From the NCBI RefSeq assembly GCF_918698245.1, contig NZ_CAKKMS010000003.1, forward strand, positions 868,001 through 932,000: a DNA stretch of 64,000 bases, read 5' to 3'. The notes under the pieces are model-generated. The model ran no database searches, had not been told where the DNA came from, and saw nothing but the letters and a program-made list of their open reading frames with translations. Below, piece after piece: positions 23,153 to 32,424 of this stretch. Positions within the stretch are counted from its first letter, which is position 1. Each line of letters opens with the position of its first letter. The position numbers and the translations under genes are program-made. The DNA comes from Pedobacter sp. Bi126 (lineage in GTDB: Bacteria; Bacteroidota; Bacteroidia; Sphingobacteriales; Sphingobacteriaceae).

Positions 23153-25597
23153 TTGAAAAATTTACTTTTTGCAGCGCTTGTTGCAATGTTGCCTTTCTTT
23201 GCATCGGCACAAATTACTGTTACCGGTAAAGTAACAGATCAAAACCAGCAGCCACTTCCCGGCGCTACAGTTAAATTAAGAAGTCAAAAAACGGCAGTTG
23301 TTAGTGATGCCTCCGGAAATTACAGCATCACTAACCTCGTTAACGGAAAATACACTATTGTGGTAAGTTATGTAGGCTATAAAACAATCGAAAAAGCTGT
23401 AGAACTTAAACAGCATGCTACGCTGGATTTTAGTCTCTCACCACAAAATTTCCTGGCAGATGAGGTGATTGTCCGCGCTATACGGGCGACAGAAAAATCA
23501 GCCACTACTTATAAGAACATTAGCAAGGAAGAAATCCAACAGAATAACTTCGGACAAGATCTGCCTTTTATCCTTCAGAACACACCGGGAGTTGTGGTTA
23601 ATTCTGATGCTGGTGCCGGCGTAGGCTACACAGGTATCCGTATCCGCGGTAGCGATAATAGCAGGATCAACGTAACAGTTAACGGTATTCCGATAAACGA
23701 TAGCGAAAGCCAAGGCACGTTTTATGTAAACATGCCCGATTTTGCTTCTTCGGTAGATAACATACAGATTCAGCGCGGTGTAGGTACTTCAACCAATGGT
23801 GCAGGTGCATTCGGTGCGAGTTTAAATATCCAGACAACTGCCAGCGAAACGGAGCCCTATGCGGAAGTAAACAGCACTTATGGTAGTTTCAACACCTGGA
23901 AAAACACTGTTAAGGTTGGAACTGGTTTGATTAATAACCGCTTTAGCTTTGATGGCCGTTTATCAAGAATCAGTTCTGATGGTTATGTAGACCGTGGTTC
24001 ATCACTGCTTAAATCATATTTTCTCTCAGGTGCTTACCACGGCAATAAAGACCTGTTGCGCGTAAATGTTTTTTCAGGGAATGAGAAAACCTATCAATCA
24101 TGGAACGGTATTCCACAATCACGCTTAGAAAATGATGTGGTTGGAATGAATGCCTATATTGACAGAAACGGATTGGGTGCAGATGACGCCGCTAATCTTT
24201 TAAACTCTGGAAGAACTTATAACAGTTTCTTGTACAATAACCAAACGGATAACTATACACAGAACCATTATCAGTTAATTTATGCCAGACAGTTTTCTGA
24301 TCAGTTTTCTTTTAACGGCGCTTTACACTACACTAAAGGCGAAGGCTATTATGAAGAATACAGGGCACAGGATGAACTTAAAAATTATGGATTAAATCCG
24401 GTTGTTATTCCGGGAGGAGCACCAGTTACCGAAACGGACTTAATCCGTAGACGGTGGTTAGATAACGATTTTTATGGCGTTACCTATGCCTTTAACTACG
24501 TGCCTCAAAAGAATTTAAATTTTACTTTGGGCGGTGCATATAATGAATATAAAGGCGCCCACTTCGGGCAGGTAATTTGGGCCCAATATGCTTCAAATGG
24601 AAATATAGACAGGCATTATTATGATAACGATGGTTTCAAAACCGATTTTAACGTTTATGGTAAAGTAAATTATAGCCCGGTAGAATCGTTAAGCTTATTT
24701 GCCGACTTACAGTACCGCCGGGTATATTTCGATGTTGCCGGAACGGAAAACAAACTAAACACTTTGGCCGTTAACGAAACCTTGAATTTCTTTAACCCGA
24801 AATTTGGTGCAACTTATTTTATCAATCCACAGAGCAATGTTTATGTCTCATTTAGTGTGGCCAACAAAGAGCCCAACCGTGATGACTATACAGATGCTGC
24901 TGTAGGTATTTCTCCAAAACCTGAGCGTTTGAATGACGTAGAGTTAGGTTACCGTTTTAAAAACGATAAATTTAATGTCGGTGCAAATGCTTATGGCATG
25001 TTTTATAAAAACCAACTGGTAGTTACTGGGAAAATAAATGATGTTGGCGGAAATTTCCGTCAGAATGTAGATAGAAGCTACCGTTTAGGGATTGAGGTAG
25101 ACGGTTCATATAACATCTCTTCCCAATTTGTATTAAACGCCAATGCCGCATTGAGCAGAAACAAAATCAAGAACTTTACCGAATATTATGATGACTATGA
25201 TAACGGTGGACAGGTGGTAAACAACTACAAATTAACCGACATCTCCTATTCTCCAAATGCTGTTCTTTTTGGGGAGTTGGTTTACAAACCTGTTAGTGGT
25301 TTTGCTGTAGCCTTACAGAGCAAATATGTAAGCAAACAATACCTGGATAACACGCAAAACAACGATAGGACCATTAACGGTTATTGGGTAAGCAATGCAC
25401 GTTTGGGCTACGACTTTAAATTTGCAGGTGTTAAAAACGTAAACCTTGGTTTATTGGTTAACAATATTTTCGATAAGAAATATGAAAGCAATGGTTATAC
25501 CTATGGCTACCAGGCAGGTGGTAGCAGGGTAACCGAAAACTTCTTTTACCCACAAGCGGGAACTAACTTTTTGTTAAGCCTGAACGTTAAGTTTTAG
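23153..25597 (+). CDS. TonB-dependent receptor under TPP riboswitch control (thiamine or precursor uptake)
   Basis: An outer membrane receptor of 814 residues. The signal peptide KNLLFAALVAMLPFFASAQ begins immediately after a TTG codon at 23153; an in-frame stop at 23135 and no upstream ATG make TTG the start. A CarboxypepD_reg domain (VTGKVTDQNQQPLPGATVKL) is followed by the plug (IRIRGSDNSRINVTVNGIPIND, quoted in part: IRIRGSDNSRINVTV) and a 22-strand barrel ending LSLNVKF with terminal Phe. Riboswitch control points to thiamine or a thiamine precursor as cargo. A terminator follows at 25623. Confidence 0.9.
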   Translation: MKNLLFAALVAMLPFFASAQITVTGKVTDQNQQPLPGATVKLRSQKTAVVSDASGNYSITNLVNGKYTIVVSYVGYKTIEKAVELKQHATLDFSLSPQNFLADEVIVRAIRATEKSATTYKNISKEEIQQNNFGQDLPFILQNTPGVVVNSDAGAGVGYTGIRIRGSDNSRINVTVNGIPINDSESQGTFYVNMPDFASSVDNIQIQRGVGTSTNGAGAFGASLNIQTTASETEPYAEVNSTYGSFNTWKNTVKVGTGLINNRFSFDGRLSRISSDGYVDRGSSLLKSYFLSGAYHGNKDLLRVNVFSGNEKTYQSWNGIPQSRLENDVVGMNAYIDRNGLGADDAANLLNSGRTYNSFLYNNQTDNYTQNHYQLIYARQFSDQFSFNGALHYTKGEGYYEEYRAQDELKNYGLNPVVIPGGAPVTETDLIRRRWLDNDFYGVTYAFNYVPQKNLNFTLGGAYNEYKGAHFGQVIWAQYASNGNIDRHYYDNDGFKTDFNVYGKVNYSPVESLSLFADLQYRRVYFDVAGTENKLNTLAVNETLNFFNPKFGATYFINPQSNVYVSFSVANKEPNRDDYTDAAVGISPKPERLNDVELGYRFKNDKFNVGANAYGMFYKNQLVVTGKINDVGGNFRQNVDRSYRLGIEVDGSYNISSQFVLNANAALSRNKIKNFTEYYDDYDNGGQVVNNYKLTDISYSPNAVLFGELVYKPVSGFAVALQSKYVSKQYLDNTQNNDRTINGYWVSNARLGYDFKFAGVKNVNLGLLVNNIFDKKYESNGYTYGYQAGGSRVTENFFYPQAGTNFLLSLNVKF

Positions 25598-25622
25598 AAA
25601 AGCTTAACATTCAAAAAACAGG

Positions 25623-25660
25623 ATCGTCATTGCGGAATATACTTGCAATGGCGATTTTGT
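25623..25660 (+). terminator. Terminator after the TPP-regulated receptor gene
   Basis: ATCGTCATTGC (25623-25633) pairs with GCAATGGCGAT (25645-25655), 11 bp with one mismatch, followed by TTTTGTTT. It separates the receptor from thiE, although partial read-through is possible. Confidence 0.65.
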
Positions 25661-25716
25661 TTATATTGCCCTCCTGATCTTAAAATCAAATCAGCTTAAA
25701 ATCCTGTTCACCAAGT

Positions 25717-26361
25717 ATGAAATACATAGAGAAGCTTCATTATATTACGCACGATATTCCCCATTTAAGCCATATCGAACAGGTGCAACAGGCTTGTGAG
25801 GCCGGGGCAAAATGGGTCCAATACCGTTGCCTGAGCAAAAGTGATGAAGAACTCTTACAGGATATTAATGCGATAGCCGAAATCTGTGATGATTGGGGCA
25901 CCACCTTAATCGTTACCGATCATGTTCATTTAAATGGAAAGGCCGATATACAGGGTTTTCATATAGAAAATATGGATGCCAATTTTATTGCCCTGCGCAA
26001 ATTGGTTGGCAATGATATTACCCTTGGGGGATCGGCAAATACAATAGAAAATTTAATCAGACTTGCCCAGGAAGGAGCCGATTATGTTGGTTATGGTCCA
26101 TTTGCAGAAACTGAAACCAAGCCCAATAATTATGCACTTCTAGGTACAGAAGGCTATCAACAGATAATAAAAGAATTAAAGACTCAATCCGTCAACATTC
26201 CGGTATTGGCTGTGGGTGGAATAAAAACCTACGATGTAGAAGCTTTAATGCAAACCGGTATTTATGGTATAGCCGTCTCCGGCGCTATTAATTTTGCAGA
26301 TGATTTTATTGAAGCCTATCAGGATTTTTACACAGTTGTTAAAGAAAGCGCTGTTAATTAA
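25717..26361 (+). CDS. thiE: Thiamine phosphate synthase (ThiE/TenI family)
   Basis: A 214-residue TIM-barrel protein. ThiE joins HMP pyrophosphate with thiazole phosphate to give thiamine phosphate. Motifs include KWVQYRCLSKSDEELL (ThiE usually has VQLR), TTLIVTDHVHL, QGFHIENMD, DYVGYGPFAETETKPN and PVLAVGGIKTYDV. The VQYR and the weak pyrophosphate-site (VTDH for NDR) mean a TenI-like function is also possible. The gene follows the TPP-regulated receptor, which supports a thiamine role. Confidence 0.8.
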   Translation: MKYIEKLHYITHDIPHLSHIEQVQQACEAGAKWVQYRCLSKSDEELLQDINAIAEICDDWGTTLIVTDHVHLNGKADIQGFHIENMDANFIALRKLVGNDITLGGSANTIENLIRLAQEGADYVGYGPFAETETKPNNYALLGTEGYQQIIKELKTQSVNIPVLAVGGIKTYDVEALMQTGIYGIAVSGAINFADDFIEAYQDFYTVVKESAVN

Positions 26362-26419
26362 CATTTTATAATTTGAAGCCCATAGGATAATTTTTAGTTT
26401 TGGATAAAACCCAGCTAAT

Positions 26420-27706
26420 ATGTCTGAAAACGCTCTTCAAACCAATGCATCTTGGAACATTTATAAAAAAATCTCTTTCAGGTTCTTTTTCCTCTTCCTG
26501 TCTCTTTTCATCATCCTGTATAACAATGGCGCTTTTCCATTTTTCTACTATGTAATGCATTACCCAGCCATGATGCTAGAAAGTTTAATCCCATGGTTAT
26601 CTGAGCATATTTTTCAAAGCGATTTAAAAATTCATGCGAGCGGAAGTGGCGATACTTCCTATAAATGGGCGTTGTTGCTCTTTATGTTTTTGGTATCGGT
26701 AGTGGGCTGCATCCTTTGGTCGGTTTTCGACCGTAAACGCAAGAGTTACAATGCTGCCTATTACTGGCTTATCGTTCTGGTACGCTTTTATCTGGCTTTT
26801 ACGCTTGTAATGTATGGGGCTATTAAAGTGATTAAGCTCCAGTTTTACGATTCATCTTTAGATAGGTTGCTCACTCCTTTTGGTGATGCCTCGCCAATGG
26901 GGCTGGCCTGGAGATTTCTCGGATTTTCTAAAGGTTACAATATTTTTATGGGGGTTATCGAAATTTCTGCAATTTTATTGTTATTCCGCAGAACGGTAAT
27001 TGTTGGCGCATTTCTGGCGCTGGCTGCGACAGCACACGTAATGTCAATGAACTATTTTTTCGATGTTCCGGTAAAACTGCTGTCTACAGCACTGGTGGTG
27101 ATGTGCCTGTTTATTTTAGCCCCCCATTTTTTTAAGTTATATAAATTTTTTGTTAAATATGAAAGCCAGCAGCTCGAAAGAATGTATCGTCCAAGGTATA
27201 AAAAACGATGGCACTTTATTTTGGTATATATATGTAAATATCTGTATATAGCTGCTTCAATGCTTTTCTTATTCCCGTCATTAATGACGCGATATAAAAC
27301 TTACGGCGATGGTGCACCCAAACCATTTATGTATGGTATTTATAATGTTGAAAGTATGAAAGTTAAAGGTGAAACCTTAGCACCTTTAACTACCGATAGT
27401 ACGCGATGGAAACAGATGATTATTAATTATTCAGGGTATGTAAGGATAAAGAAGATGAACGATAGTTCCGCTAATTTCACTACTGCTTTTGATCAGAAGA
27501 AAAAAGAATTGTTGCTAAAATCAACAGATAAAGACTCCACTAAATATGTTTTAAACTATAATGTTATTGGAAAAGATAGACTGATTCTTTCAGGCTTAAC
27601 AGACAAAGATTCCATATCGGTAAGTTTTAAGCGAAAAGATCTTAAAGATTTTAAGCTCATCAACAGGGGCTTCCATTGGGTGAGTGAATATCCGTACAAT
27701 CGTTAA
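26420..27706 (+). CDS. DoxX-like multi-pass membrane protein
   Basis: A 428-residue inner membrane protein. Seven or so hydrophobic segments fill the first 290 residues, including FRFFFLFLSLFIILYNNG, WALLLFMFLVSVVGCILW and YWLIVLVRFYLAFTLVMYGAIK. The central part (RFYLAFTLVMYGAIKVIKLQF, partly quoted, and AWRFLGFSKGYNIFMGVIEI) resembles the DoxX/HTTM type of quinone-related domains. The last 110 residues are soluble and strand-rich. Function is unknown. It lies between thiE and a TPK-like gene with short gaps, but no direct thiamine-transport motif is seen. Confidence 0.7.
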   Translation: MSENALQTNASWNIYKKISFRFFFLFLSLFIILYNNGAFPFFYYVMHYPAMMLESLIPWLSEHIFQSDLKIHASGSGDTSYKWALLLFMFLVSVVGCILWSVFDRKRKSYNAAYYWLIVLVRFYLAFTLVMYGAIKVIKLQFYDSSLDRLLTPFGDASPMGLAWRFLGFSKGYNIFMGVIEISAILLLFRRTVIVGAFLALAATAHVMSMNYFFDVPVKLLSTALVVMCLFILAPHFFKLYKFFVKYESQQLERMYRPRYKKRWHFILVYICKYLYIAASMLFLFPSLMTRYKTYGDGAPKPFMYGIYNVESMKVKGETLAPLTTDSTRWKQMIINYSGYVRIKKMNDSSANFTTAFDQKKKELLLKSTDKDSTKYVLNYNVIGKDRLILSGLTDKDSISVSFKRKDLKDFKLINRGFHWVSEYPYNR

Positions 27707-27770
27707 TCATTTTTACCCCTAACTGATTCTTCCTATACCGTACTTAAAGCGAAATTTCTATATTCGCAAT

Positions 27771-28331
27771 ATGTCTTCACACCATATTGTAAAAGAAAAA
27801 CAAGAGCCGGCTTTATACATCGATGAGCTTGGGAATTTTAATGAAGAGCTTTTGGGGCAACTGCTCGAATGGAGCCCTACGCTTTTGGTTAACGGAGAAA
27901 ATTACGATAAAATTTTTTCTTTAGGTTTAAAGGTAGATGTGCTTGTAAACGGGAGTGGACAGGAAACACAAGAGGATACAAAAGTTATTCAAGGCCCTGT
28001 TGATGCTTTAATGGTGGCGGTAAATTATCTGTACGAAGAGAAATATCCCGCGGTAAATGTAATTGCGAAGAAATTTGATCTGGAGAAGTTTGCCGGATTT
28101 GAAGACAAAATTAATCTGGTGGTATTTACCGAAAGGGCAAAACATTATGCAATAAAATCAGGTTTTTCTGTTTGGAAACCTGCAGGAGGTGAATTCCTGA
28201 TTCATGGCAACCGATATATCGAAGTAACTAACCTGGTGCAGAATGAAGAAGAAATTTTTACTGTAGTTAAAGATGGCTTTGTAGAATTTACTTTTTCAGG
28301 ACAACCAATTTTTATTAGCGAACCAATATGA
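27771..28331 (+). CDS. Thiamine pyrophosphokinase-like protein
   Basis: A 186-residue protein. The N-terminal half (GLKVDVLVNG) and C-terminal GEFLIHGNRYIEVTNLV, with VVKDGFVEFTF, recall the two-domain architecture of thiamine pyrophosphokinase, which makes TPP from thiamine and ATP. The catalytic GD(F/L)DS motif, however, is not seen: the corresponding place reads VDVLVNGSGQET. It may therefore have lost kinase activity, or belong to a diverged family. Its last 4 bases overlap the GNAT gene (ATGA), so the two are translationally coupled. Confidence 0.45.
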   Translation: MSSHHIVKEKQEPALYIDELGNFNEELLGQLLEWSPTLLVNGENYDKIFSLGLKVDVLVNGSGQETQEDTKVIQGPVDALMVAVNYLYEEKYPAVNVIAKKFDLEKFAGFEDKINLVVFTERAKHYAIKSGFSVWKPAGGEFLIHGNRYIEVTNLVQNEEEIFTVVKDGFVEFTFSGQPIFISEPI

Positions 28332-28822
28332 TTACCCTCAGAAAAGCAAAAGAAGAAGATATAGAAATTATCAGGGCTATTGCCGCGGCAACCTGGCCAT
28401 CAACGTACCTCGATATTATCGGGCAGGAACAGATTGATTACATGTTGGATAAAATGTACAATAAAGGAGAACTCCTGAAGCAATTTATGGAAGGGCATAT
28501 TTTCCTGATTGCAGAGGAAGGCGAAAATCAGTTCGGTTTTGCAGGATATTCTATTGTTGGACACGAAGCGCGTATTTACAAACTGCACAAGCTTTATGTG
28601 CTGCCCTCTGCACATGGCAAAGGTGTTGGGAAAATCTTAATTAATGAGGTTTTTAACCAGGTAAAAGATGCCGGGGGAAGTGCTTTACAATTGAATGTGA
28701 ACAAACATAATAAAGCCAAAGATTTTTACTTAAAAGGAGGTTTTACCATTAAAGAATCGGTAAAACTTGATATAGGTGAAGGTTACTTTATGGACGATTA
28801 TGTAATGGAATATAAATTCTAA
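28328..28822 (+). CDS. GNAT family N-acetyltransferase
   Basis: A 164-residue cytoplasmic acetyltransferase. Motif A is LYVLPSAHGKGVGKILINEV, with the Q/RxxGxG/A acetyl-CoA loop seen as HGKGVG. LQLNVNKHNKAKDFYLKGGF is the usual C-terminal portion. The substrate cannot be inferred. The ATG overlaps the stop codon region of the TPK-like gene by 4 bases. Its own 3' end overlaps the convergent AlkD-like gene by 4 bases. Confidence 0.92.
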   Translation: MITLRKAKEEDIEIIRAIAAATWPSTYLDIIGQEQIDYMLDKMYNKGELLKQFMEGHIFLIAEEGENQFGFAGYSIVGHEARIYKLHKLYVLPSAHGKGVGKILINEVFNQVKDAGGSALQLNVNKHNKAKDFYLKGGFTIKESVKLDIGEGYFMDDYVMEYKF

Positions 28823-29571
28823 TCTATTCTTTTAAGGTTCAAATAATATTCGCGTTCGTTCTTTTCAAAATGTTCTATGGCGTAGCGCAGCATGGTACGG
28901 GGCATTGTTGCAGCATGTTTTGCCAAGAAAGCCATTAGCTGAGGTTTATTTTTTGTACCTGCCTGCCTGATCCAGCCGCCAACTGCTTTATGGATCAAGT
29001 CTTCTCGATCATTTAAAAGGATTTGTGCAATGCCAAAAGTGTCGGTCAAATCGCCTTTACGGATAAAATAAGAGGTGCTCACTATTGATGTCCGGCGCTG
29101 CCACATATTTTCAGAAACGGCTAATTGATATAAAATATCCCTTGGTTTATCAAATAAATAACTGCCCACTACAAAACATGCGGCACGGTCTACCAGGTCC
29201 CAATTGTTAATCCGGTCGTGCCGGTTAAGGTAAAGTTCAAAAAGGGCTTTCTTTACATCTTCAGGTGTTTTTTTATCCCTTGCCCTAAAATCCATTATGC
29301 TTACCGCGCCTGCCCGGTGTTCATGAACCGGACTTTCTAAAAGCTTTTCTATTTCCTGAACAGGCATGGCCACAAAAGCCTTGGCCACTTCGAAAACCTG
29401 CCCCATCCGAACGCCAACAAAGCGGTCTCCCGCCCCGTAATCACCTTCCTCAGTTTTAAAATAACGGGTAATCTTTTCCAGTTCTGCGTTAGATTGGTAG
29501 GTGCCTAATTTTTCAATAAAAGCAGCAGCTGTTAAATTTGTGGTTCGTTTAGAGATTTTCTCGACAGACAT
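28819..29571 (-). CDS. DNA alkylation repair protein (AlkD-like)
   Basis: A 250-residue HEAT-like helical protein of the AlkC/AlkD type. AlkD removes 3-methyladenine and 7-methylguanine without flipping the base. The stretches YFKTEEGDYGAGDRFVGVRMG, WDLVDRAACFVVGSYLFDK, WQRRTSIVSTSYFIRKGD and KAVGGWIRQAGTKN (quoted in part) are typical, and the WDLVD tract holds the active-site Trp and Asp. It is convergent with the GNAT gene and has its own terminator region upstream of the next gene. Confidence 0.9.
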   Translation of the reverse strand: MSVEKISKRTTNLTAAAFIEKLGTYQSNAELEKITRYFKTEEGDYGAGDRFVGVRMGQVFEVAKAFVAMPVQEIEKLLESPVHEHRAGAVSIMDFRARDKKTPEDVKKALFELYLNRHDRINNWDLVDRAACFVVGSYLFDKPRDILYQLAVSENMWQRRTSIVSTSYFIRKGDLTDTFGIAQILLNDREDLIHKAVGGWIRQAGTKNKPQLMAFLAKHAATMPRTMLRYAIEHFEKNEREYYLNLKRID

Positions 29572-29598
29572 TTTGTTCAGGTTTCCAGTTTAAATATA

Positions 29599-29642
29599 CA
29601 AAAAACAGAAAACCCGACCAGCATAACGTTGATCGGGTTTTC
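29599..29642. terminator. Terminator between the 29662 and 28819 genes
   Basis: GAAAACCCGA (29608-29617) pairs with TCGGGTTTTC (29653-29662 region arm at 29653 on the plus strand), with an A-run before the stem giving a T-run on the minus strand. It fits termination of the large receptor gene, whose stop codon lies nearby. Confidence 0.5.
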
Positions 29643-29661
29643 ACAATTGAATGGGTGAGTG

Positions 29662-32103
29662 TTAATTTTTCATACGGCCTTGTTCTGCTTCGGTACCCGT
29701 TGCACGGCGGCGGGCGGGTTTAATTTCGTTTTTACCGAAGCGGTAGGTAAAACTGATTCTACCAATTTGAGTTTCATTTTTTTGATGTACGGAGTAAGTT
29801 AAACCAGGATATGCACTTGATAAATTGTTTTCAGATATATTAAATACATCTGATAAGGCGAGCTTCAAACTTGCTTTTTTGTTGAACAGTGATTTGCTCA
29901 AACCAGCATCGACATAATAACGGGCTTTTAAACTTAGGGTTCCATAATCAAGCGGAGATTCGTAACTGCCATTTATTTCTGCTGTAAAACCATCCGTAAT
30001 GGTAAAGGTTTGTTGCGATTTAAACTGGAAAGATGTTTTTCCGGTTTTTAAAGCGCTCCCGGCTAAATCTGGCGATTTGAAACTGAGGTAAAAAACATTT
30101 AAGTTATTATTGGTCTGCCACCATTTCGTAATTTGAACAGGTACGTTTAAATTGGCATTGTAGCTAATGTTGGTGGCAATATTTGCATTCGTTTGATATA
30201 ACGATTGATTCGCTGCATCTGGCAAAATTACCTCTGCAATTACATCGTTAACCCTGCTATAGCCAATTGAGAGCATATATTTTTGCAATAGTGTATAACT
30301 AAGCTCAAAATTGTGTGTATACTGTGGATTTAAAAATGGATTTCCTTTGCTATAGGTAAATTCGTCTAAGTAATAAATAAAGGGATTTAAAGCATCGTAA
30401 CTTGGGCGGTCTATTCTTCTGCTATAAGAAAAACCTAACTGATTGTTTTTTGAAAGCGTTTGCTGAACAAATAACGTTGGAAAAAAATCCCAGTAATTTC
30501 GTTCTACAACAGTATTTTTGGTAATCAGATTTCCTTTCGAATTGGTTTGCTCAACCCTTAAGCCGATCTGTACACTGGTATTTTTAAACTGCTTGTTTAT
30601 ATTGGTATAAGCCGCATTTACATTTTCATCGTATACAAATTGATTGCTTCGTTTAACATCGTTCTGCCAGGTATTGTTCACCAACATTTCTGCCTGCAAA
30701 TCATTGTCGGTTTTAACCCAGCTGCTTTTAACCCCGGCTTCGAGTTTAACGGTTTTGTTTAGTGAAACATTATAGTCGACTTTAAATGCTTTAATATCAA
30801 TTATCGATGGAGTATTGTTCCGGGTATACCTGATAGGACGGATTCTATCTCCATTTTGGAACCGGTAATCGTTCTCATAATTAGAACCATCGTTTCCTTT
30901 GTACTTGGAATAATCCACATCTGCAGAGATTTCTGAACCCGCGGTATCCAGAACAGATTTATAATTTAAGTTATAAGAAACATTATTGTATTTGTTTGCC
31001 TGCAATGAGTTGGTTATCAGGCTAGAATCTACCTGGTTAAAAGATGGGCCAATTAAAGTATTGTTTACCGCAGTTTCATTTCCATGGTTAAAGTAGCCGT
31101 TTACCAATAAACCAATCGTATTCTTCTTATCAATAAAGTAATCTATACCTGCTTTAAAGTTATTGTTCTGTTGCTTTCTATGACTGGTACCCACCTGCAT
31201 AAAATAAGTATCTGGTGTTCCGTTCGAAATACGGTCGATGGCAATAAGGTTGTCGCGCTCATTTCTTCCATAATTGTAGTTTCCGAAAAGGTTCAGTTTT
31301 TGTGTTCTATGGTTTAGGTTTAAACCGGCATTTCCCCTAAAGTTTTTGCCATAACCGGCTGTTCCGCTTACACTGCCATTGCTTCCGCCATTTTTGTTTT
31401 TCTTCGTTTTGATGTTGATAATTCCCGAGTTGCCGGAGGCATCGTATTTTGAAGACGGATTGGTAATCAGTTCAATGCTCTCAATCTCCGAGCTCTGCAT
31501 GTTACGCAGTAGGTTCGCCACATCAGCACTGCTCATGTAGGTCTGTTTTCCATCCAGTTGAATCAGTACACCTTGTTTCCCCATCATCGAGATCTTATCA
31601 TTCTGATCTACCGTTACGCCTGGTGCTTTTTGCAAAACCTCCAGCGCAGTAGAACCTGTCATAACCGAGCTATTGGAAACATTCATCACAATCTTATCCA
31701 TTTTTCTTTCAATTAATGGTTTAGTTACAGCTACATTCACTTCTTTTAAGTTTTGAGCGTTTGCGGTGAGCTGCGCCGTTCCGAAATCTACCTTTTGATT
31801 ATCTTCTGTTAAAACGATGGTTTTACTTTTAAGTGTTTTGTAACCCATGTTACTGGCTTTATAAAAATAACTCCCCTTGCCCGAAACATTAAAATTAAAT
31901 GCTCCGTTTGGATCAGTAAATGCCGTTTTAACCACACTCGAATCGGATGCTTTAAAGAGCACAACAGTAATATAATCTGCAGGTTTTTTGGTTTCATCTA
32001 AAATTACCCCGCTAATGTTCGGTTTTGGATTTGTTTGCGCAAAAGCAACTGTAACGGTAAAAAGGAAAGTAACGATAAGTGATATTCTGTATAATGTTTT
32101 CAT
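29662..32103 (-). CDS. Outer membrane beta-barrel receptor (TonB-dependent receptor-like)
   Basis: An 813-residue outer membrane protein. The signal peptide, MKTLYRISLIVTFLFTVTVA, begins with ATG at 32103 after a longer frame with no signal sequence. A carboxypeptidase-regulatory-like domain (NISGVILDETKKPADYITVVL) is followed by a plug (KMDKIVMNVSNSSVMTGS, LEVLQKAPGVTV, IELITNPSSKYDASG) and a C-terminal barrel of the OMP_b-brl_3 type. The end is SFTYRFGKNEIKPARRRAT, not an aromatic-terminated barrel end. Such proteins are usually not paired with SusD and their cargo is unknown. Its divergent neighbour is a LytS-type histidine kinase. Confidence 0.85.
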   Translation of the reverse strand: MKTLYRISLIVTFLFTVTVAFAQTNPKPNISGVILDETKKPADYITVVLFKASDSSVVKTAFTDPNGAFNFNVSGKGSYFYKASNMGYKTLKSKTIVLTEDNQKVDFGTAQLTANAQNLKEVNVAVTKPLIERKMDKIVMNVSNSSVMTGSTALEVLQKAPGVTVDQNDKISMMGKQGVLIQLDGKQTYMSSADVANLLRNMQSSEIESIELITNPSSKYDASGNSGIINIKTKKNKNGGSNGSVSGTAGYGKNFRGNAGLNLNHRTQKLNLFGNYNYGRNERDNLIAIDRISNGTPDTYFMQVGTSHRKQQNNNFKAGIDYFIDKKNTIGLLVNGYFNHGNETAVNNTLIGPSFNQVDSSLITNSLQANKYNNVSYNLNYKSVLDTAGSEISADVDYSKYKGNDGSNYENDYRFQNGDRIRPIRYTRNNTPSIIDIKAFKVDYNVSLNKTVKLEAGVKSSWVKTDNDLQAEMLVNNTWQNDVKRSNQFVYDENVNAAYTNINKQFKNTSVQIGLRVEQTNSKGNLITKNTVVERNYWDFFPTLFVQQTLSKNNQLGFSYSRRIDRPSYDALNPFIYYLDEFTYSKGNPFLNPQYTHNFELSYTLLQKYMLSIGYSRVNDVIAEVILPDAANQSLYQTNANIATNISYNANLNVPVQITKWWQTNNNLNVFYLSFKSPDLAGSALKTGKTSFQFKSQQTFTITDGFTAEINGSYESPLDYGTLSLKARYYVDAGLSKSLFNKKASLKLALSDVFNISENNLSSAYPGLTYSVHQKNETQIGRISFTYRFGKNEIKPARRRATGTEAEQGRMKN

Positions 32104-32424
32104 TTTTAGGTATTTATTCTTAAAAAAATAGGCAAAAAGATTTCTATACCGCATGTGCATGCGCTTTCAATTTAATTGCTTGCTTATTTTAAAGTTTAGC
32201 CCGGAAACGAAAGGTTTCCGCTTGTTTAGTTATAGGTAAGACGACCGTTTTTTAAAAAGGTTACAGGGAAAGTGAAAAAGTTCCGAGTCGGGTTATTCTC
32301 CACTGTGAACATTCGAATACTGCACAAAACAATACATCTACTATTTCAAACACTACCTTTCCTGTTTTATGGTTTTAGTTTTGCTATTATTGCTACAAGT
32401 TTGATGAAAATTAAACTTAACCTT
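32104..32424. other. Intergenic region between divergent receptor and kinase genes
   Basis: No gene is supported here. A 7-bp hairpin, CGGAAAC...GTTTCCG (32202-32220), lies in the middle. The kinase reading frame extends to GTG at 32272, but the signal peptide begins at 32425. No exact TAnnTTTG box was found for either gene; TACAAGTTTG at about 32394-32403 is an imperfect candidate on the plus strand. Confidence 0.4.
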
